From contig NZ_JANQNS010000001.1 in assembly GCF_028279465.1 (NCBI RefSeq), positions 1-64,000 of the forward strand: DNA of 64,000 nt, read 5' to 3'. This document shows positions 40,647 through 50,281 of the stretch, piece by piece (the first letter of the stretch is position 1; the number at the start of each line of letters is the position of its first letter). The DNA is from Parasphingopyxis sp. Lineage in GTDB: Bacteria; Pseudomonadota; Alphaproteobacteria; Sphingomonadales; Sphingomonadaceae. Under the pieces are notes generated by a model, which did not search any database, was not told the DNA's origin, and worked only from the letters and a program-made list of their open reading frames with translations. A program made the translations under genes and the position numbers.

Positions 40647-40687
40647 ATCCTAACCGTTTGCCGCATGGACGCATTGATCAAGGTCAA
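40647..40687 (-). promoter_or_regulatory. Candidate FNR/FixK-type site and -10 element of the usp promoter
   Basis: TTGATCAAGGTCAA (40674-40687) is a near-perfect palindrome of the Crp/FNR class (TTGAT-N4-ATCAA, one mismatch). On the minus strand, TAGGAT (40647-40652) could be the -10. A start about 12 bp downstream would put the box centre near -40.5, the class II activation position. This would switch on the universal stress protein at low oxygen. It is inferred from the motif only. Confidence 0.6.
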
Positions 40688-40746
40688 ACGAGTGGCGTCC
40701 GAGGGGACAGTTGCAGGATTTGCCGCCGGGCTGACGGTTACGGCAA

Positions 40747-40776
40747 TTGACCCGACTCACGGCGCCCGCCTAATGG
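40747..40776 (+). promoter_or_regulatory. Candidate promoter for the CoA-transferase operon
   Basis: TTGACC (40747-40752), an 18-bp spacer and TAATGG (40771-40776) lie 32 bp before the ATG at 40809. The -35 is strong and the -10 moderate. Confidence 0.45.
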
Positions 40777-40808
40777 GCGAAACGCTTTCACGCCCAGCGG
40801 AGACCTTC

Positions 40809-41516
40809 ATGCAGAAAATCTATCTCGATGCCGCCGCCGCGCTCGACGGGCTGCTGTTCGACGGCATGCATATTTGCGCGGGCGGGTTCGGCCTGTGCGG
40901 CATTCCCGAACGGCTGATCGACGCGATCCGCGATGCGGGGACCAAGGATCTGACCATCGCCTCGAACAATGCGGGCATCGACGGGGAGGGGCTCGGCAAG
41001 CTGCTACGGACGAAGCAGGTCAAGAAGATGATTTCGTCGTACGTTGGCGAAAACAAGGAGTTCGAACGGCAGTTCCTCGCCGAGGAGCTGGAGGTCGAAT
41101 TCTGCCCGCAGGGCACGCTCGCCGAGCGATGCCGCGCGGGCGGCGCGGGCATCCCCGGCTTCTATACGAAAACCGGCGTCGGGACGGTCGTTGCCGAGGG
41201 CAAGGAGGTGAAGCAGTTCGACGGAGAAGATTACATCCTCGAACGCGGCATCTTCGCCGACCTGTGTATCATCAAGGGCTGGAAAGCCGACAAGAGCGGC
41301 AATCTCGTCTTCCGCAAGACGGCGCGCAACTTCAACCAGCCGATGGCGACGGCGGGCAAGATTTGCGTCGCCGAAGTCGAGGAAATCGTCGAGATCGGCG
41401 AACTCGATCCGGACTGCATCCACCTGCCGGGTATATACGTCAAGCGCCTGATCGACGGATCGCCCTATGACAAGAAGATCGAGTTCGAGACCACTCGCGA
41501 CAGGGAGGCAGCGTGA
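40809..41516 (+). CDS. scoA: 3-oxoacid CoA-transferase subunit A
   Basis: The 235-residue protein starts [24 protein letters not shown] lies 5 bp before this ATG. The frame is open upstream, but those residues are not homologous. Family-I CoA-transferase alpha-subunit motifs are visible: [44 protein letters not shown], and [12 protein letters not shown]. With subunit B it moves CoA from succinyl-CoA to acetoacetate or similar acids. Unusually, a phosphatase gene lies between the two subunits; it overlaps this gene by 4 bp. Confidence 0.94.
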   Translation: MQKIYLDAAAALDGLLFDGMHICAGGFGLCGIPERLIDAIRDAGTKDLTIASNNAGIDGEGLGKLLRTKQVKKMISSYVGENKEFERQFLAEELEVEFCPQGTLAERCRAGGAGIPGFYTKTGVGTVVAEGKEVKQFDGEDYILERGIFADLCIIKGWKADKSGNLVFRKTARNFNQPMATAGKICVAEVEEIVEIGELDPDCIHLPGIYVKRLIDGSPYDKKIEFETTRDREAA

Positions 41517-42403
41517 TTCGGGCAACGGCCGGCTGTCTGGCTGCGCTCGCGCTTGCCGCTTGCGCGACGACGCCTGTTGCGGAACCGCAAATGGCGTCTG
41601 ACGATGCGCCGGATACCATGCAGTGGCTCTATGGTTCGGGCGAAGCGGCCGGGGTTTCGATCCAAGCGTGGCGTGCGCTGGTCGACTACGCCGTAGCCCG
41701 GTCGCGCGAGCGCCGAATTCCGCAGTCGGTGGCGATGGGTATTGGCGGCGAAGTGGCAGAGCCGCAAAGTTGTGCAATTGGCGATAGCTGGAAACCGCTC
41801 GCTGTAGTGTTCGACGTCGACGAGACCGTTATCCTGAACCTTGGCTATGAATATTTTCTCGCCCAAGGCGAAAGCTTTTCGCCAGAGACGTGGCGGCTCT
41901 GGGAAGAAACCGGCGCGGGCCATGTCCAGCCCGTTCCCGGCGCCGTCGCCGGTCTGCGTCGCTTGCGGGAGGCGGGCATCACCCCGGTCTTCAACACCAA
42001 TCGCCAATTCAGCCCCCAGGGCGCGGCGCGCGCGATTGCGAACGCCGGGCTCGGTGAAGCGATCCATCGAGACACATTGTTCCTGCGCGGCGACGACGGC
42101 GTCGATAGCAGTGACAAGGACGGACGGCGCGCCCTGATCGCCGAACGCTATTGCGTCATCGCGCTTGCCGGAGACAATCTCGGTGACTTTGCTGATGTCT
42201 TCAACGACGATGAACTCCCGGGGGCCGAGCGCCGCGAACTGGCAGTTCAAGGAGATCTGGCACAGCTTTGGGGCAATGGCTGGTTCGTTCTTCCCAATCC
42301 GGTTTATGGCGATTCGCTTCAGGGCACGGTGGATGAGGTGTTTCCCGAAGGCACGCGTTGGTCACCTGATACCGCGCCTGCAATCATGAACGAAGGCAAT
42401 TGA
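41513..42403 (+). CDS. 5'-nucleotidase, lipoprotein e(P4) family acid phosphatase
   Basis: The 296-residue protein starts at a GTG overlapping scoA (GTGA). It has a lipoprotein signal (LAAC, Cys near 17). The class C/HAD phosphatase motifs follow: [12 protein letters not shown] (nucleophile and acid Asp) and, later, LAGDNLGDF. e(P4)-type enzymes dephosphorylate nucleotides outside the cytoplasm. Its stop is one base before the scoB ATG, so it is embedded in the CoA-transferase operon although its function is unrelated. Confidence 0.88.
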   Translation: MIRATAGCLAALALAACATTPVAEPQMASDDAPDTMQWLYGSGEAAGVSIQAWRALVDYAVARSRERRIPQSVAMGIGGEVAEPQSCAIGDSWKPLAVVFDVDETVILNLGYEYFLAQGESFSPETWRLWEETGAGHVQPVPGAVAGLRRLREAGITPVFNTNRQFSPQGAARAIANAGLGEAIHRDTLFLRGDDGVDSSDKDGRRALIAERYCVIALAGDNLGDFADVFNDDELPGAERRELAVQGDLAQLWGNGWFVLPNPVYGDSLQGTVDEVFPEGTRWSPDTAPAIMNEGN

Positions 42404-42404
42404 T

Positions 42405-43070
42405 ATGACCGAAGCACAGGCCAGCACAGGCTGGGACCGCAATCAGATGGCCGCACGGGCGGCGCAGGAGCTGGAAGACGGCTATTATGTCAATCTCGGC
42501 ATCGGCATCCCCACGCTCGTCGCCAACCATATCCCGGACGGGGTCGAGGTTACGCTCCAGTCTGAGAATGGCATGCTCGGTATCGGACCGTTCCCCTATC
42601 CCGACGAGGTGGACGCCGACCTCATCAATGCCGGCAAGCAGACGATCAGCGCCTTGCCGTCTTCGAGCTATTTTGGCTCGTCGGATAGTTTCGCGATGAT
42701 CCGCGGCGGGCATATCGATCTCACCGTGCTTGGTGCGATGGAGGTTGCGGAAAATGGCGATATCGCCAACTGGATGATCCCGGGCAAGATGATCAAGGGC
42801 ATGGGCGGGGCGATGGACCTTGTCGCGGGCGTCAAGAAGATCATCGTCGTGATGGATCACAATTCGAAAGCCGGCGATCCGAAATTCATTCCCGAATGCA
42901 CGCTGCCGCTGACCGGCACCAATGTTGTCGACATGATCATCACCAATCTCGGCGTCTTCCACCGCCCCGATCATGACAGCCCGTTCGAGCTTATCGAACT
43001 GGCGCCGGACGTGACGGTCGAGGAAGTCGGCGAGAAGACGACGGCGCATTATGTCGAGCCTGTCGGGTAG
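42405..43070 (+). CDS. scoB: 3-oxoacid CoA-transferase subunit B
   Basis: The 221-residue beta subunit carries the catalytic glutamate in [14 protein letters not shown]. Also present are [33 protein letters not shown] and [16 protein letters not shown]. It needs the scoA product, encoded two genes upstream. It is followed 35 bp later by a GST gene that may share the transcript. Confidence 0.95.
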   Translation: MTEAQASTGWDRNQMAARAAQELEDGYYVNLGIGIPTLVANHIPDGVEVTLQSENGMLGIGPFPYPDEVDADLINAGKQTISALPSSSYFGSSDSFAMIRGGHIDLTVLGAMEVAENGDIANWMIPGKMIKGMGGAMDLVAGVKKIIVVMDHNSKAGDPKFIPECTLPLTGTNVVDMIITNLGVFHRPDHDSPFELIELAPDVTVEEVGEKTTAHYVEPVG

Positions 43071-43105
43071 GCCGCCTGACGCTCTCGCTCAAGCAGGACA
43101 ATTTC

Positions 43106-43732
43106 ATGATCAAACTCCACCATCTCCGCTTTTCGCGCTCGACGCGTATCATCTGGCTGCTCGAAGAGCTTGGCCTGCAATATGAGATGGAGGAGCATCA
43201 CCGGCATCCGGAAACCAACCGCTCGCAGGAGGATCTGTTCGCCGTCCATCCACTCGGCAAGGCGCCTACCGTGGAGATTGACGGGCATGTCATGGTCGAA
43301 TCCGGCGCGATCATCGAATATATCATCGAAACGCGCGGGGAGGGCGAGCTTGCGCCGACTTCGAACGCCGATCGCGCGCCCTACCTCGAATGGCTGCAAT
43401 TCGCCGAAGGGACGCTCGCCATGCCGATCCTGCTGACGTTGCTCGGGCCACGCTTCGGCGGGCTGGGCGATATTCTCGGCGGGTTCGTCGGCGGCGAGGT
43501 GACCAAGCTGCTCGACTATATCGACGCGCATCTGGAGGGCCGCGAATTTCTCGTTGGCGACACGCTGACCGGGGCCGACATCAATCTCGAATATCTGCTC
43601 GAACTGTCCAACCTCGTCGGCCTGCTCGACGAGCGGCCGAACGCCAAGGCCTATCTCGAGCGGCTGATGAACCGCGACGCGTATAAGAAAGCGATCGAAA
43701 TCGGCGGACCGCTGGTCGATCTGCCGGGTTGA
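43106..43732 (+). CDS. Glutathione S-transferase family protein
   Basis: The 208-residue protein has an N-terminal thioredoxin-like domain (about residues 1-80: HHLRFSRSTRIIWLLEELGL, HPLGKAPTVEIDG, VMVESGAIIEYI) and a helical C-terminal domain. The substrate is not evident. The start lies 35 bp after scoB. Confidence 0.87.
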   Translation: MIKLHHLRFSRSTRIIWLLEELGLQYEMEEHHRHPETNRSQEDLFAVHPLGKAPTVEIDGHVMVESGAIIEYIIETRGEGELAPTSNADRAPYLEWLQFAEGTLAMPILLTLLGPRFGGLGDILGGFVGGEVTKLLDYIDAHLEGREFLVGDTLTGADINLEYLLELSNLVGLLDERPNAKAYLERLMNRDAYKKAIEIGGPLVDLPG

Positions 43733-43742
43733 TGTCGCGGCC

Positions 43743-44876
43743 CTAGCGGCTGCGGCCGCGCGCGGTGACCGGCCAGATATCGATCACGGTATCGCCGTCA
43801 ACGACATGATAGGCGTCGTGCAGATTCACGGTCGGGTCGCAATGCGGCACCTGCAGCGTCACCATGGACCCGTGTTCGAACGCATGATTTGCGGCCAGCA
43901 AGCCGCCATGCTCGTCGCCCATGAAGATAAAGCCCGTGCCTTCGGGCGCGCCGTCCATCACGACGGGCGTGCCGCCATCGGTCGATAGCGCCTTGAAGCC
44001 TGCATCGACGGTCGCCATCCCCGACGTGTTGCAGCTGACGATCCGCGCGTCGACGAGCAAAGCGGGTTCGAAATTCTCTGCGTCGTCAAAGAGTTGGCAG
44101 GCGCCATATTCATTGTCCATGAAGACATAGGAGCCGACCTGCAGCTCGTTCAGCACGCCGAGCTCGGCATCGATCTCATGCGTTCCCGTCCCGCCGCCGC
44201 TGACGATCTCGGGCGCAAAACCCGCATCGGTCAGCTGCTCCAAGATGCTGCGCAGATACTCGGTACGCTCGATGATCGCGGCGCGGCGTTCCTCATAGGA
44301 CTGGATGTGCTGCTGGAGTCCGCAATAGAATTGGACGCCGCGAAAGCGCAGCGACGAATGTTTGGCGATCTCCCGCGCCAGATCGACGGTCGCTTCGGGC
44401 GAGGCGACGCCGGTGCGATGAATGCCGGGATCGATATCGATGAGCAGATCGAGCGGTGCTTCTGCGTCGAATGCGGCTGCTAGCGCTCGGACATTATCGG
44501 GATGATCGACGACGACCATTAGCGCGTCGGCTTCCCGATGCAGTTTGGCGAGCCGCGCGATTGCGGGCGCAGACACGACCGGCGAAGTGATCAGAATGCT
44601 CGGAACGGATCCTGCCGCCGCCAGCGCCTCGGCCTCGCCGAGCTTGGCGCAGCAGATACCGCGTGCGCCTGCGGCGATCTGAAGTTGCGCGATATCGATG
44701 CTCTTGTGTGTCTTCGCGTGCGGACGGAGGGCGAGGCCCTTGTCGGCCGCAAAGGCCGCCATGCGGGCGATGTTGCGCTGCATCGCCGCCTTGTCGACGA
44801 CAAGCGCCGGGGTGTTCAGCGATTTGCGGCTCCCTTGCTGGCCGATCAGATCGCTATTTTCGTTTTCGACGGTCAT
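43743..44876 (-). CDS. DSD1-family PLP-dependent enzyme (D-threonine/D-serine metabolism type)
   Basis: The 377-residue protein starts at the ATG 44874-44876 (MTVENENSDL), which overlaps the oxidase stop by 4 bp. It has an alanine-racemase-like N-terminal barrel with the PLP lysine in LALRPHAKTHKS. The DSD1/D-threonine aldolase motifs follow: YCGLQQHIQSYEERRA, SGGGTGTHEID, and near the C-terminus GDEHG and VPHCDPTVNLHDAYHVV, where a metal-binding His and Cys would sit. It may be a D-threonine aldolase or D-serine dehydratase; sequence alone does not decide. Confidence 0.85.
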   Translation of the reverse strand: MTVENENSDLIGQQGSRKSLNTPALVVDKAAMQRNIARMAAFAADKGLALRPHAKTHKSIDIAQLQIAAGARGICCAKLGEAEALAAAGSVPSILITSPVVSAPAIARLAKLHREADALMVVVDHPDNVRALAAAFDAEAPLDLLIDIDPGIHRTGVASPEATVDLAREIAKHSSLRFRGVQFYCGLQQHIQSYEERRAAIIERTEYLRSILEQLTDAGFAPEIVSGGGTGTHEIDAELGVLNELQVGSYVFMDNEYGACQLFDDAENFEPALLVDARIVSCNTSGMATVDAGFKALSTDGGTPVVMDGAPEGTGFIFMGDEHGGLLAANHAFEHGSMVTLQVPHCDPTVNLHDAYHVVDGDTVIDIWPVTARGRSR

Positions 44877-46156
44877 GCGCCTTCGCCGCCCAGCCCGAAA
44901 AGCGCGGTGAGATGGTCGTTCGCAAATTTCCCGCCGGGGTCGGCTGCGCGCACTGCGGCCCGGAAATTCTCGAGCTTCGGATAGAGCGCCGCCACATCGT
45001 CGCGCATCAGCGTGTGCCGCTTCGCCCAGTGCGGGCGGCCGCCATGCGCGTGAAAGATCGGCTCGGCCTCGGCGAACAGGTCGCGCCATTGCATTTCGGC
45101 ATATTGGTGCATGGAGATGGAGGCGCAGGGTCCGGCATTGAACGGGCTCATCCAGATATCGTCGCCTGCGACCAATCGATATTCGAACGGAAAGCTTACG
45201 GGCAGCTTCTTCTTCCGGATCCAGCCGATCACGTCGTCGAGCGCGGCGAAGCCGTTCTCGCGTGGCAGTTGATGCTCCATCTCCTCGAACCGGACAGTCC
45301 GGTCTGACGGAAATATCCGATAGGCCGGTCCGCGGCGTTCGGCCGGCTTAATCGCCTTCATCATCTGGCGCTGCAGCGAGGCGGTGAGCTTGGGCATGCG
45401 CCGCACCGTCTTGCAGTATAGCGCAAAAGCTTTTTCATCCATATCCGTCTGCTTGTCCGGCACTTCGCAAGGGTCGCAAATGTCCAGCGTCTTGAAGATG
45501 ACATCGTCGGAATAGGGGAAGATCCAGAATTCGGCGTGACGATGGCGCGCCGCGAGTTTGTCCCACCGTTCGGCGATGGCGTCCAGATGTACGACGCGAA
45601 TGGTCTCGGCCAGATAATAGGCCGGGACGAGATCAATCCGGACCGCGAGGGCGATGCCGAGCAGGCCGAGCGATACCCGCTGCGCCTCGAAGAGTTCCGG
45701 ATTCTGCTCCGTATCGCATTCGATGACGCTGCCATCGGCGAGCATCAGGCGAAAAGCGCTGGCGATCGTCGCCAGGCTGCCCAGCTCCGCGCCCGTGCCG
45801 TGCGTGCCGGTCGAAATCGCCCCAGCCAGCGATTGCGGGTTCACGTCACCCTGATTGGGGAGCGAATAGCCGTGCTGCCAAAGCTCCGCGGTCAGCTTGG
45901 CGAGGCTCCATCCGGCGGGCGCCCAGGCCGTAGCACCATCGGATGCGATGTCGAGCGCGCCCTCCATCGCATCGAGCCGGACCAGCGCGCCATCCGTCTC
46001 GCACAGCGGCATAAAGCTGTGCCCGGCACCGGTGACGCGGACCCGGTCGTTGCTCGCTACGATGCGCGCAAGCTCGTCTTCGTCGCGCGGCTCTGCGATC
46101 TCGCTCGGGGTGGTGCGCACGCTGCCGGACCAGTTTTGCCAGCTCGTTTCGCCCAT
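44873..46156 (-). CDS. FAD-binding D-arabinono-1,4-lactone oxidase family protein
   Basis: The 427-residue protein has a PCMH-type FAD domain (VRVTGAGHSFMPLCETDGALV, LPNQGDVNPQSLAGAISTGTHGTG) and an ALO-type C-terminal domain. The latter ends with the RPHWAKRHT motif, in which a histidine/lysine pair faces the flavin. Such enzymes oxidise sugar lactones or sugar alcohols. It overlaps the DSD1 gene by 4 bp, an unexpected pairing whose logic is unknown. Confidence 0.88.
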   Translation of the reverse strand: MGETSWQNWSGSVRTTPSEIAEPRDEDELARIVASNDRVRVTGAGHSFMPLCETDGALVRLDAMEGALDIASDGATAWAPAGWSLAKLTAELWQHGYSLPNQGDVNPQSLAGAISTGTHGTGAELGSLATIASAFRLMLADGSVIECDTEQNPELFEAQRVSLGLLGIALAVRIDLVPAYYLAETIRVVHLDAIAERWDKLAARHRHAEFWIFPYSDDVIFKTLDICDPCEVPDKQTDMDEKAFALYCKTVRRMPKLTASLQRQMMKAIKPAERRGPAYRIFPSDRTVRFEEMEHQLPRENGFAALDDVIGWIRKKKLPVSFPFEYRLVAGDDIWMSPFNAGPCASISMHQYAEMQWRDLFAEAEPIFHAHGGRPHWAKRHTLMRDDVAALYPKLENFRAAVRAADPGGKFANDHLTALFGLGGEGA

Positions 46157-46277
46157 TGCTCCCCCTTTCCAATCGCCGATCGCTCGTGCCCGAAACCTGT
46201 GTACATGGAATGATCGTCTCGGTCAGATAGAAAATTGCCATTCGCAGTATTGCTGCTTTTGCGCTATTGCGCCGCCG

Positions 46278-48026
46278 ATGGGAGATCGCTTTCAAATCTA
46301 TCTGATCAAGCCGACGCGCTATCACGACGATGGCTATCCGCTGCAATGGTGGCGCTCGATCGTGCCGTCCAATTCGCTCGCTTGCATGGCGGGGATCGTC
46401 GAGGATGCCCTGGAGCGTGGCGCGCTTGGCGATGTGGAGGCCGATGTCCATACGCTCGACGAGATCCATTCCAAGGTCGATCCCAAGCGCATCGCCCGCG
46501 ATATCAGGCGCGCGGGCGGCAAAGGCTTTATCGGGCTGGTCGGCGTCCAGTCCAACCAGTTTCCGCGCACAATGGAGATGGCGAAAGAATTTATCGCGGC
46601 GGGCCTGCCGGTCTGTATCGGCGGCTTCCACGTCTCGGGTTGCATGTCGATGCTCAAGGAGCTGCCGCCCGAACTGGTCGAAGCGCAGGAAATGGGCATC
46701 AGCTTTTTCGGCGGCGAGGCCGAGGATGGGCGGATCGACGAGGTGCTGCAGGATGCGCTCGCGGGCGAATTGAAGCCGATCTACGATTGGCTAAAGGACA
46801 CGCCCAATATCGCCGGCGCGCCGATCCCGTTTCTCCCGCGCGAGCAGGTCGAGCATAACACGAACGGCTTTTCGAGCTTCGATCTCGGGCGCGGCTGCCC
46901 GTTCGAATGTTCCTTTTGCACGATCATCAATGTGCAGGGCCGCAAAAGCCGATTCCGCACGGCGGACGATCTCGAAAAGATCATCCGCGTCAATGCCGCC
47001 GAGGGCATCACGCGCTTCGTGCTCACGGACGATAATTTTGCGCGCAACAAGAATTGGGAGAGCTTCGCCGACCGGCTGATCCAGCTGCGCGAAGAGGGCT
47101 TCCCGATCAAGCTCGTCATCCAGGTCGATACGCTCGCCCATCGCATCCCGAACTTCATCGAGAAATGTGTGAAGATGGGCGTGAACGAGATTTTCGTCGG
47201 CCTCGAAAATATCAATGCCGACAATCTGGAGGCCGCGAAAAAGCGCCAGAACCGGGTCGAGGAATATCGCGAGATGTTCCTGATGTGGAAGCAGCATCCG
47301 GTCTATATCATCTGCGGCTATATCATCGGCTTCCCGAACGACAGCTATGAGAGCATTCAGCAGGATATCGCGACGCTGAAGCGCGAGCTGCCGATCGACT
47401 CCATCTATCTCAACTATTTAACCCCGCTTCCTGGCAGCGAAGATCATAAGCTAATGTATGAGGCGGGCGAGTGGATGGACCCCGATCTCAACAAATATGA
47501 TCTCAACCACCGCGTGACGCATCACGGCAAGATGTCAGACGAGGAGTGGGAAAGGGCCTATGTCGATGCGCATCGCAGCTTCTACAGCTGGGAGCATATG
47601 GAGACGGTGATCCGGCGGATGGCGGCGCTGGGATCGAACCAGAAGAAAATGACCGTCAATCGCCTCACCGCCTATCGTGAGGCGGTGCGGATTACCGGCG
47701 TTGCGAAATTTGAATCCGGCTATATGCGCATCTATCGGCGCAAGCAGCGGCGGCCGGGTTTCAGAATCGAAAATCCGCTGATCTTCTATCCCAAATATTT
47801 CGCGAAGAATCTCTATATCACCATCGCCGTGGCCAAGACCTATTTCCGGCTGCGGCGGATGATGAAGCGGATCATCACCGATCCCGCGCGCTTCGACTAC
47901 ACGGACGATGCGATCACCAATGATAAGCGCGAGGTCGATGTCCTGCTCACCGATACGCGCGCATCGGAAAATGCCGAAATCCGCCGCCAGCACCGCGAAG
48001 AGCTGAAGGAAAGCGCGGCCGCCTGA
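46278..48026 (+). CDS. B12-binding-type radical SAM protein
   Basis: The protein has about 582 residues. An N-terminal Rossmann-like region (about 1-165, ending GGFHVSGC) resembles a B12-binding domain but lacks a clear DxHxxG motif. The radical SAM core begins with GRGCPFECSFCTIINVQG, a CX3CX2C cluster motif. The C-terminal region (about 420-582) contains a basic helix-rich part with no family I know. The start is uncertain because no strong ribosome binding site precedes the ATG at 46278. The substrate is unknown; it stands alone. Confidence 0.82.
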   Translation: MGDRFQIYLIKPTRYHDDGYPLQWWRSIVPSNSLACMAGIVEDALERGALGDVEADVHTLDEIHSKVDPKRIARDIRRAGGKGFIGLVGVQSNQFPRTMEMAKEFIAAGLPVCIGGFHVSGCMSMLKELPPELVEAQEMGISFFGGEAEDGRIDEVLQDALAGELKPIYDWLKDTPNIAGAPIPFLPREQVEHNTNGFSSFDLGRGCPFECSFCTIINVQGRKSRFRTADDLEKIIRVNAAEGITRFVLTDDNFARNKNWESFADRLIQLREEGFPIKLVIQVDTLAHRIPNFIEKCVKMGVNEIFVGLENINADNLEAAKKRQNRVEEYREMFLMWKQHPVYIICGYIIGFPNDSYESIQQDIATLKRELPIDSIYLNYLTPLPGSEDHKLMYEAGEWMDPDLNKYDLNHRVTHHGKMSDEEWERAYVDAHRSFYSWEHMETVIRRMAALGSNQKKMTVNRLTAYREAVRITGVAKFESGYMRIYRRKQRRPGFRIENPLIFYPKYFAKNLYITIAVAKTYFRLRRMMKRIITDPARFDYTDDAITNDKREVDVLLTDTRASENAEIRRQHREELKESAAA

Positions 48027-48038
48027 CCGCGCCGCCCG

Positions 48039-48656
48039 CTAGAAGCTGACGAACGCGCCGATCATGAACTGTTCGGGGTCATAGGCGCCGCTGGTTTCGC
48101 GGTGCCGATATTCGGCGCGGATGCCGACATCGGTGCCGATCATGTAACGCGCGCCGAGGCCGTAAATGATCCCGTCCATCGAATCGTCGCGTTCGAACTG
48201 CGTGCCCGTCGCGACATCGGTGACGGTGACATCGACCTGCTCGCCGCCATAACCGGCAATGCCATAGGCTGCGAGGCCGGGCAGCGGAGCCAGGCCGAGG
48301 CGGGCAGTCGCGCTCCAGTTGAAACGTGCCTGCGTCGTCACTTCACGGTCGGTCGTGCCATCGCGCACCAGCGCTGTCGTTTCTCCTGTCGAATCGCCGA
48401 TCGTCGCTTCGACGGCCATATAGCCGAGCGGGAAGGCGGGCAGCTCCACCCCGATAAAGGCACCATAGTCGACGCCATTGCTCTCGTCGCTGGCGACGAT
48501 CGTTCCGGTTTCGCCGAACCGGCTGGCGCTGCGTTCGCCCGTGCCGACTTCGAGGCCCATATAGATATCCGGTACGAAGGGGATGCTCTGCGCCTGTGCG
48601 GGGATGGCGCCCAGCGGCACGGCGGTGAGGGCGATGACTGATGCTATTTTTCTCAT
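48039..48656 (-). CDS. Outer-membrane beta-barrel protein
   Basis: The 205-residue protein has a signal peptide (cleavage after AQA near residue 23). Alternating strands typical of an eight-stranded barrel follow, with a terminal aromatic (AFVSF). Aromatic and glycine-rich turns such as AYGIAGYGGEQVDVTV and YGLGARYMIGTDVGIRAEYRH support this. No specific function is visible. Confidence 0.75.
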   Translation of the reverse strand: MRKIASVIALTAVPLGAIPAQAQSIPFVPDIYMGLEVGTGERSASRFGETGTIVASDESNGVDYGAFIGVELPAFPLGYMAVEATIGDSTGETTALVRDGTTDREVTTQARFNWSATARLGLAPLPGLAAYGIAGYGGEQVDVTVTDVATGTQFERDDSMDGIIYGLGARYMIGTDVGIRAEYRHRETSGAYDPEQFMIGAFVSF

Positions 48657-48850
48657 AATGCGATCCTACTCGATACTATCTGTGCCCCACGTGCTTCGCT
48701 TTCGGCCGGAAAAACGGCGAAAGACAGGGAAACGGCGCGCTTTCGCGACGAACCGAATCAGCTTTGCGCCGGACCGAATCCGTTTGCCGTGCGACGCGGC
48801 AAAGAAATCCTTCTTTTGCAGCCTCGCGAAATCGCGTTAGGGATGCGCGC
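48657..48850. other. Gap upstream of leuC
   Basis: In this 194-bp divergent region I see no convincing gene. CCGAATC occurs twice (about 48754 and 48776). I could not identify a leucine-rich leader peptide with terminator, so attenuation is not supported. Confidence 0.4.
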
Positions 48851-50281
48851 ATGACTCGGCCCCGCACGCTGTACGAGAAGATCTGGGATGCGCATGTCGT
48901 CGAACGGCGCGACGACGGGACGTGCATCGTCTTTATCGACCGCCATCTCGTCCATGAGGTAACGAGCCCGCAGGCGTTCGAAGGGCTACGGGCGGCCGGG
49001 CGGACAGTGCGCCGACCTGACCTAACCCTGGCAGTGCCCGATCACAACCTGCCGACCACCCCGCGCCGCGACGCCTCTGGCAACCGCATTCCGATCGCCG
49101 ATCCGATGTCGGCGAAGCAGCTCGAAGCGCTCGAAGCCAATGCGCCCGCCTTCGGTATCCGCTATATCGACGATGCCGCGCCCGAACAGGGCATCGTCCA
49201 TGTCGTCGGGCCCGAACAGGGCTATACGCTGCCGGGCTGTACGCTCGTATGCGGGGATAGCCATACGGCCGCCCATGGCGCGCTCGGCGCGCTTGCCTTC
49301 GGGATCGGCACGAGCGAGGTCGAGCATGTGCTGGCGACGCAGACATTGCTGCTCAAGCAATCCAAAAGGATGGAAATCCGGGTGGAGGGCGATCTCGGCT
49401 TCGGCGTTTCGCCCAAGGATGTCGTGCTTGCGATCATCGGCAAGATCGGCGCTGCGGGCGGCACGGGCCATGTCATCGAATATACCGGATCGACGATCCG
49501 CGATATGAGCATCGAGGGGCGGCTCACTGTTTCCAATATGTCGATTGAGGCGGGCGCGCGCGCCGGGCTGATCGCACCGGACGAGAAGACGTTCGATTAT
49601 CTCAAGGGCCGGCCGATGGCGCCGAGCGGCGCGGACTGGGATGCTGCGATGGACTGGTGGCGATCGCTGCCGACGGACGACGGTGCGCACTATGATACGC
49701 GCGTCGCGCTCGACGCAGCGGATATCGCGCCGAACGTTACCTGGGGCACAAGCCCCGAGGACGTCGTGCCGATCACGGGCAGTGTGCCCGATCCCGAAAG
49801 CTTCGCCGAAGAATCGAAGCGCGCTGCTGCGGCCAAATCGCTCGACTATATGGGCCTGACGCCGGGCCAGCGGATGGAGGACGTCGCGGTCGACAATATC
49901 TTTATCGGCAGCTGCACCAACAGCCGGATCGAGGATCTGCGCGCGGCGGCCGAGGTCGCCAAGGGCCGCAGGATAGCCGACGGGATCAAACAGGCGCTCG
50001 TTGTGCCGGGTTCGGGGCTCGTAAAAGCGCAGGCCGAAGCGGAGGGCCTCGATCGCATCTTTGTCGAAGCCGGTTTCGAATGGCGCGAGCCCGGCTGTTC
50101 CATGTGTCTGGGCATGAACCCGGACAAAGTGCCGTCAGGCCAGCGCTGCGCCTCCACCTCCAACCGTAATTTCGTCGGCCGGCAAGGGCCGGGCGCGCGC
50201 ACGCATCTGGTGTCCCCCGCGATGGCAGCGGCCGCGGCGGTGACGGGCAAGCTTACCGATATCAGGGAGATGATGGGCTAA
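48851..50281 (+). CDS. leuC: 3-isopropylmalate dehydratase large subunit
   Basis: The 476-residue protein starts [17 protein letters not shown]; the frame is open for 29 codons more, but they are not homologous. The [4Fe-4S] cysteines are in [13 protein letters not shown] and [14 protein letters not shown]. Also present are [47 protein letters not shown] and [14 protein letters not shown]. It isomerises isopropylmalate in leucine synthesis together with LeuD, whose start overlaps its stop by one base (TAATG). Confidence 0.98.
   Translation: MTRPRTLYEKIWDAHVVERRDDGTCIVFIDRHLVHEVTSPQAFEGLRAAGRTVRRPDLTLAVPDHNLPTTPRRDASGNRIPIADPMSAKQLEALEANAPAFGIRYIDDAAPEQGIVHVVGPEQGYTLPGCTLVCGDSHTAAHGALGALAFGIGTSEVEHVLATQTLLLKQSKRMEIRVEGDLGFGVSPKDVVLAIIGKIGAAGGTGHVIEYTGSTIRDMSIEGRLTVSNMSIEAGARAGLIAPDEKTFDYLKGRPMAPSGADWDAAMDWWRSLPTDDGAHYDTRVALDAADIAPNVTWGTSPEDVVPITGSVPDPESFAEESKRAAAAKSLDYMGLTPGQRMEDVAVDNIFIGSCTNSRIEDLRAAAEVAKGRRIADGIKQALVVPGSGLVKAQAEAEGLDRIFVEAGFEWREPGCSMCLGMNPDKVPSGQRCASTSNRNFVGRQGPGARTHLVSPAMAAAAAVTGKLTDIREMMG

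Noticed and set aside
45897-46277. Upstream extension of the radical SAM frame
   Set aside because: It lies antisense to the lactone oxidase and does not resemble any radical SAM N-terminus.
48657-48850. Leucine attenuator leader peptide before leuC
   Set aside because: No short open frame rich in leucine codons followed by a terminator was found.
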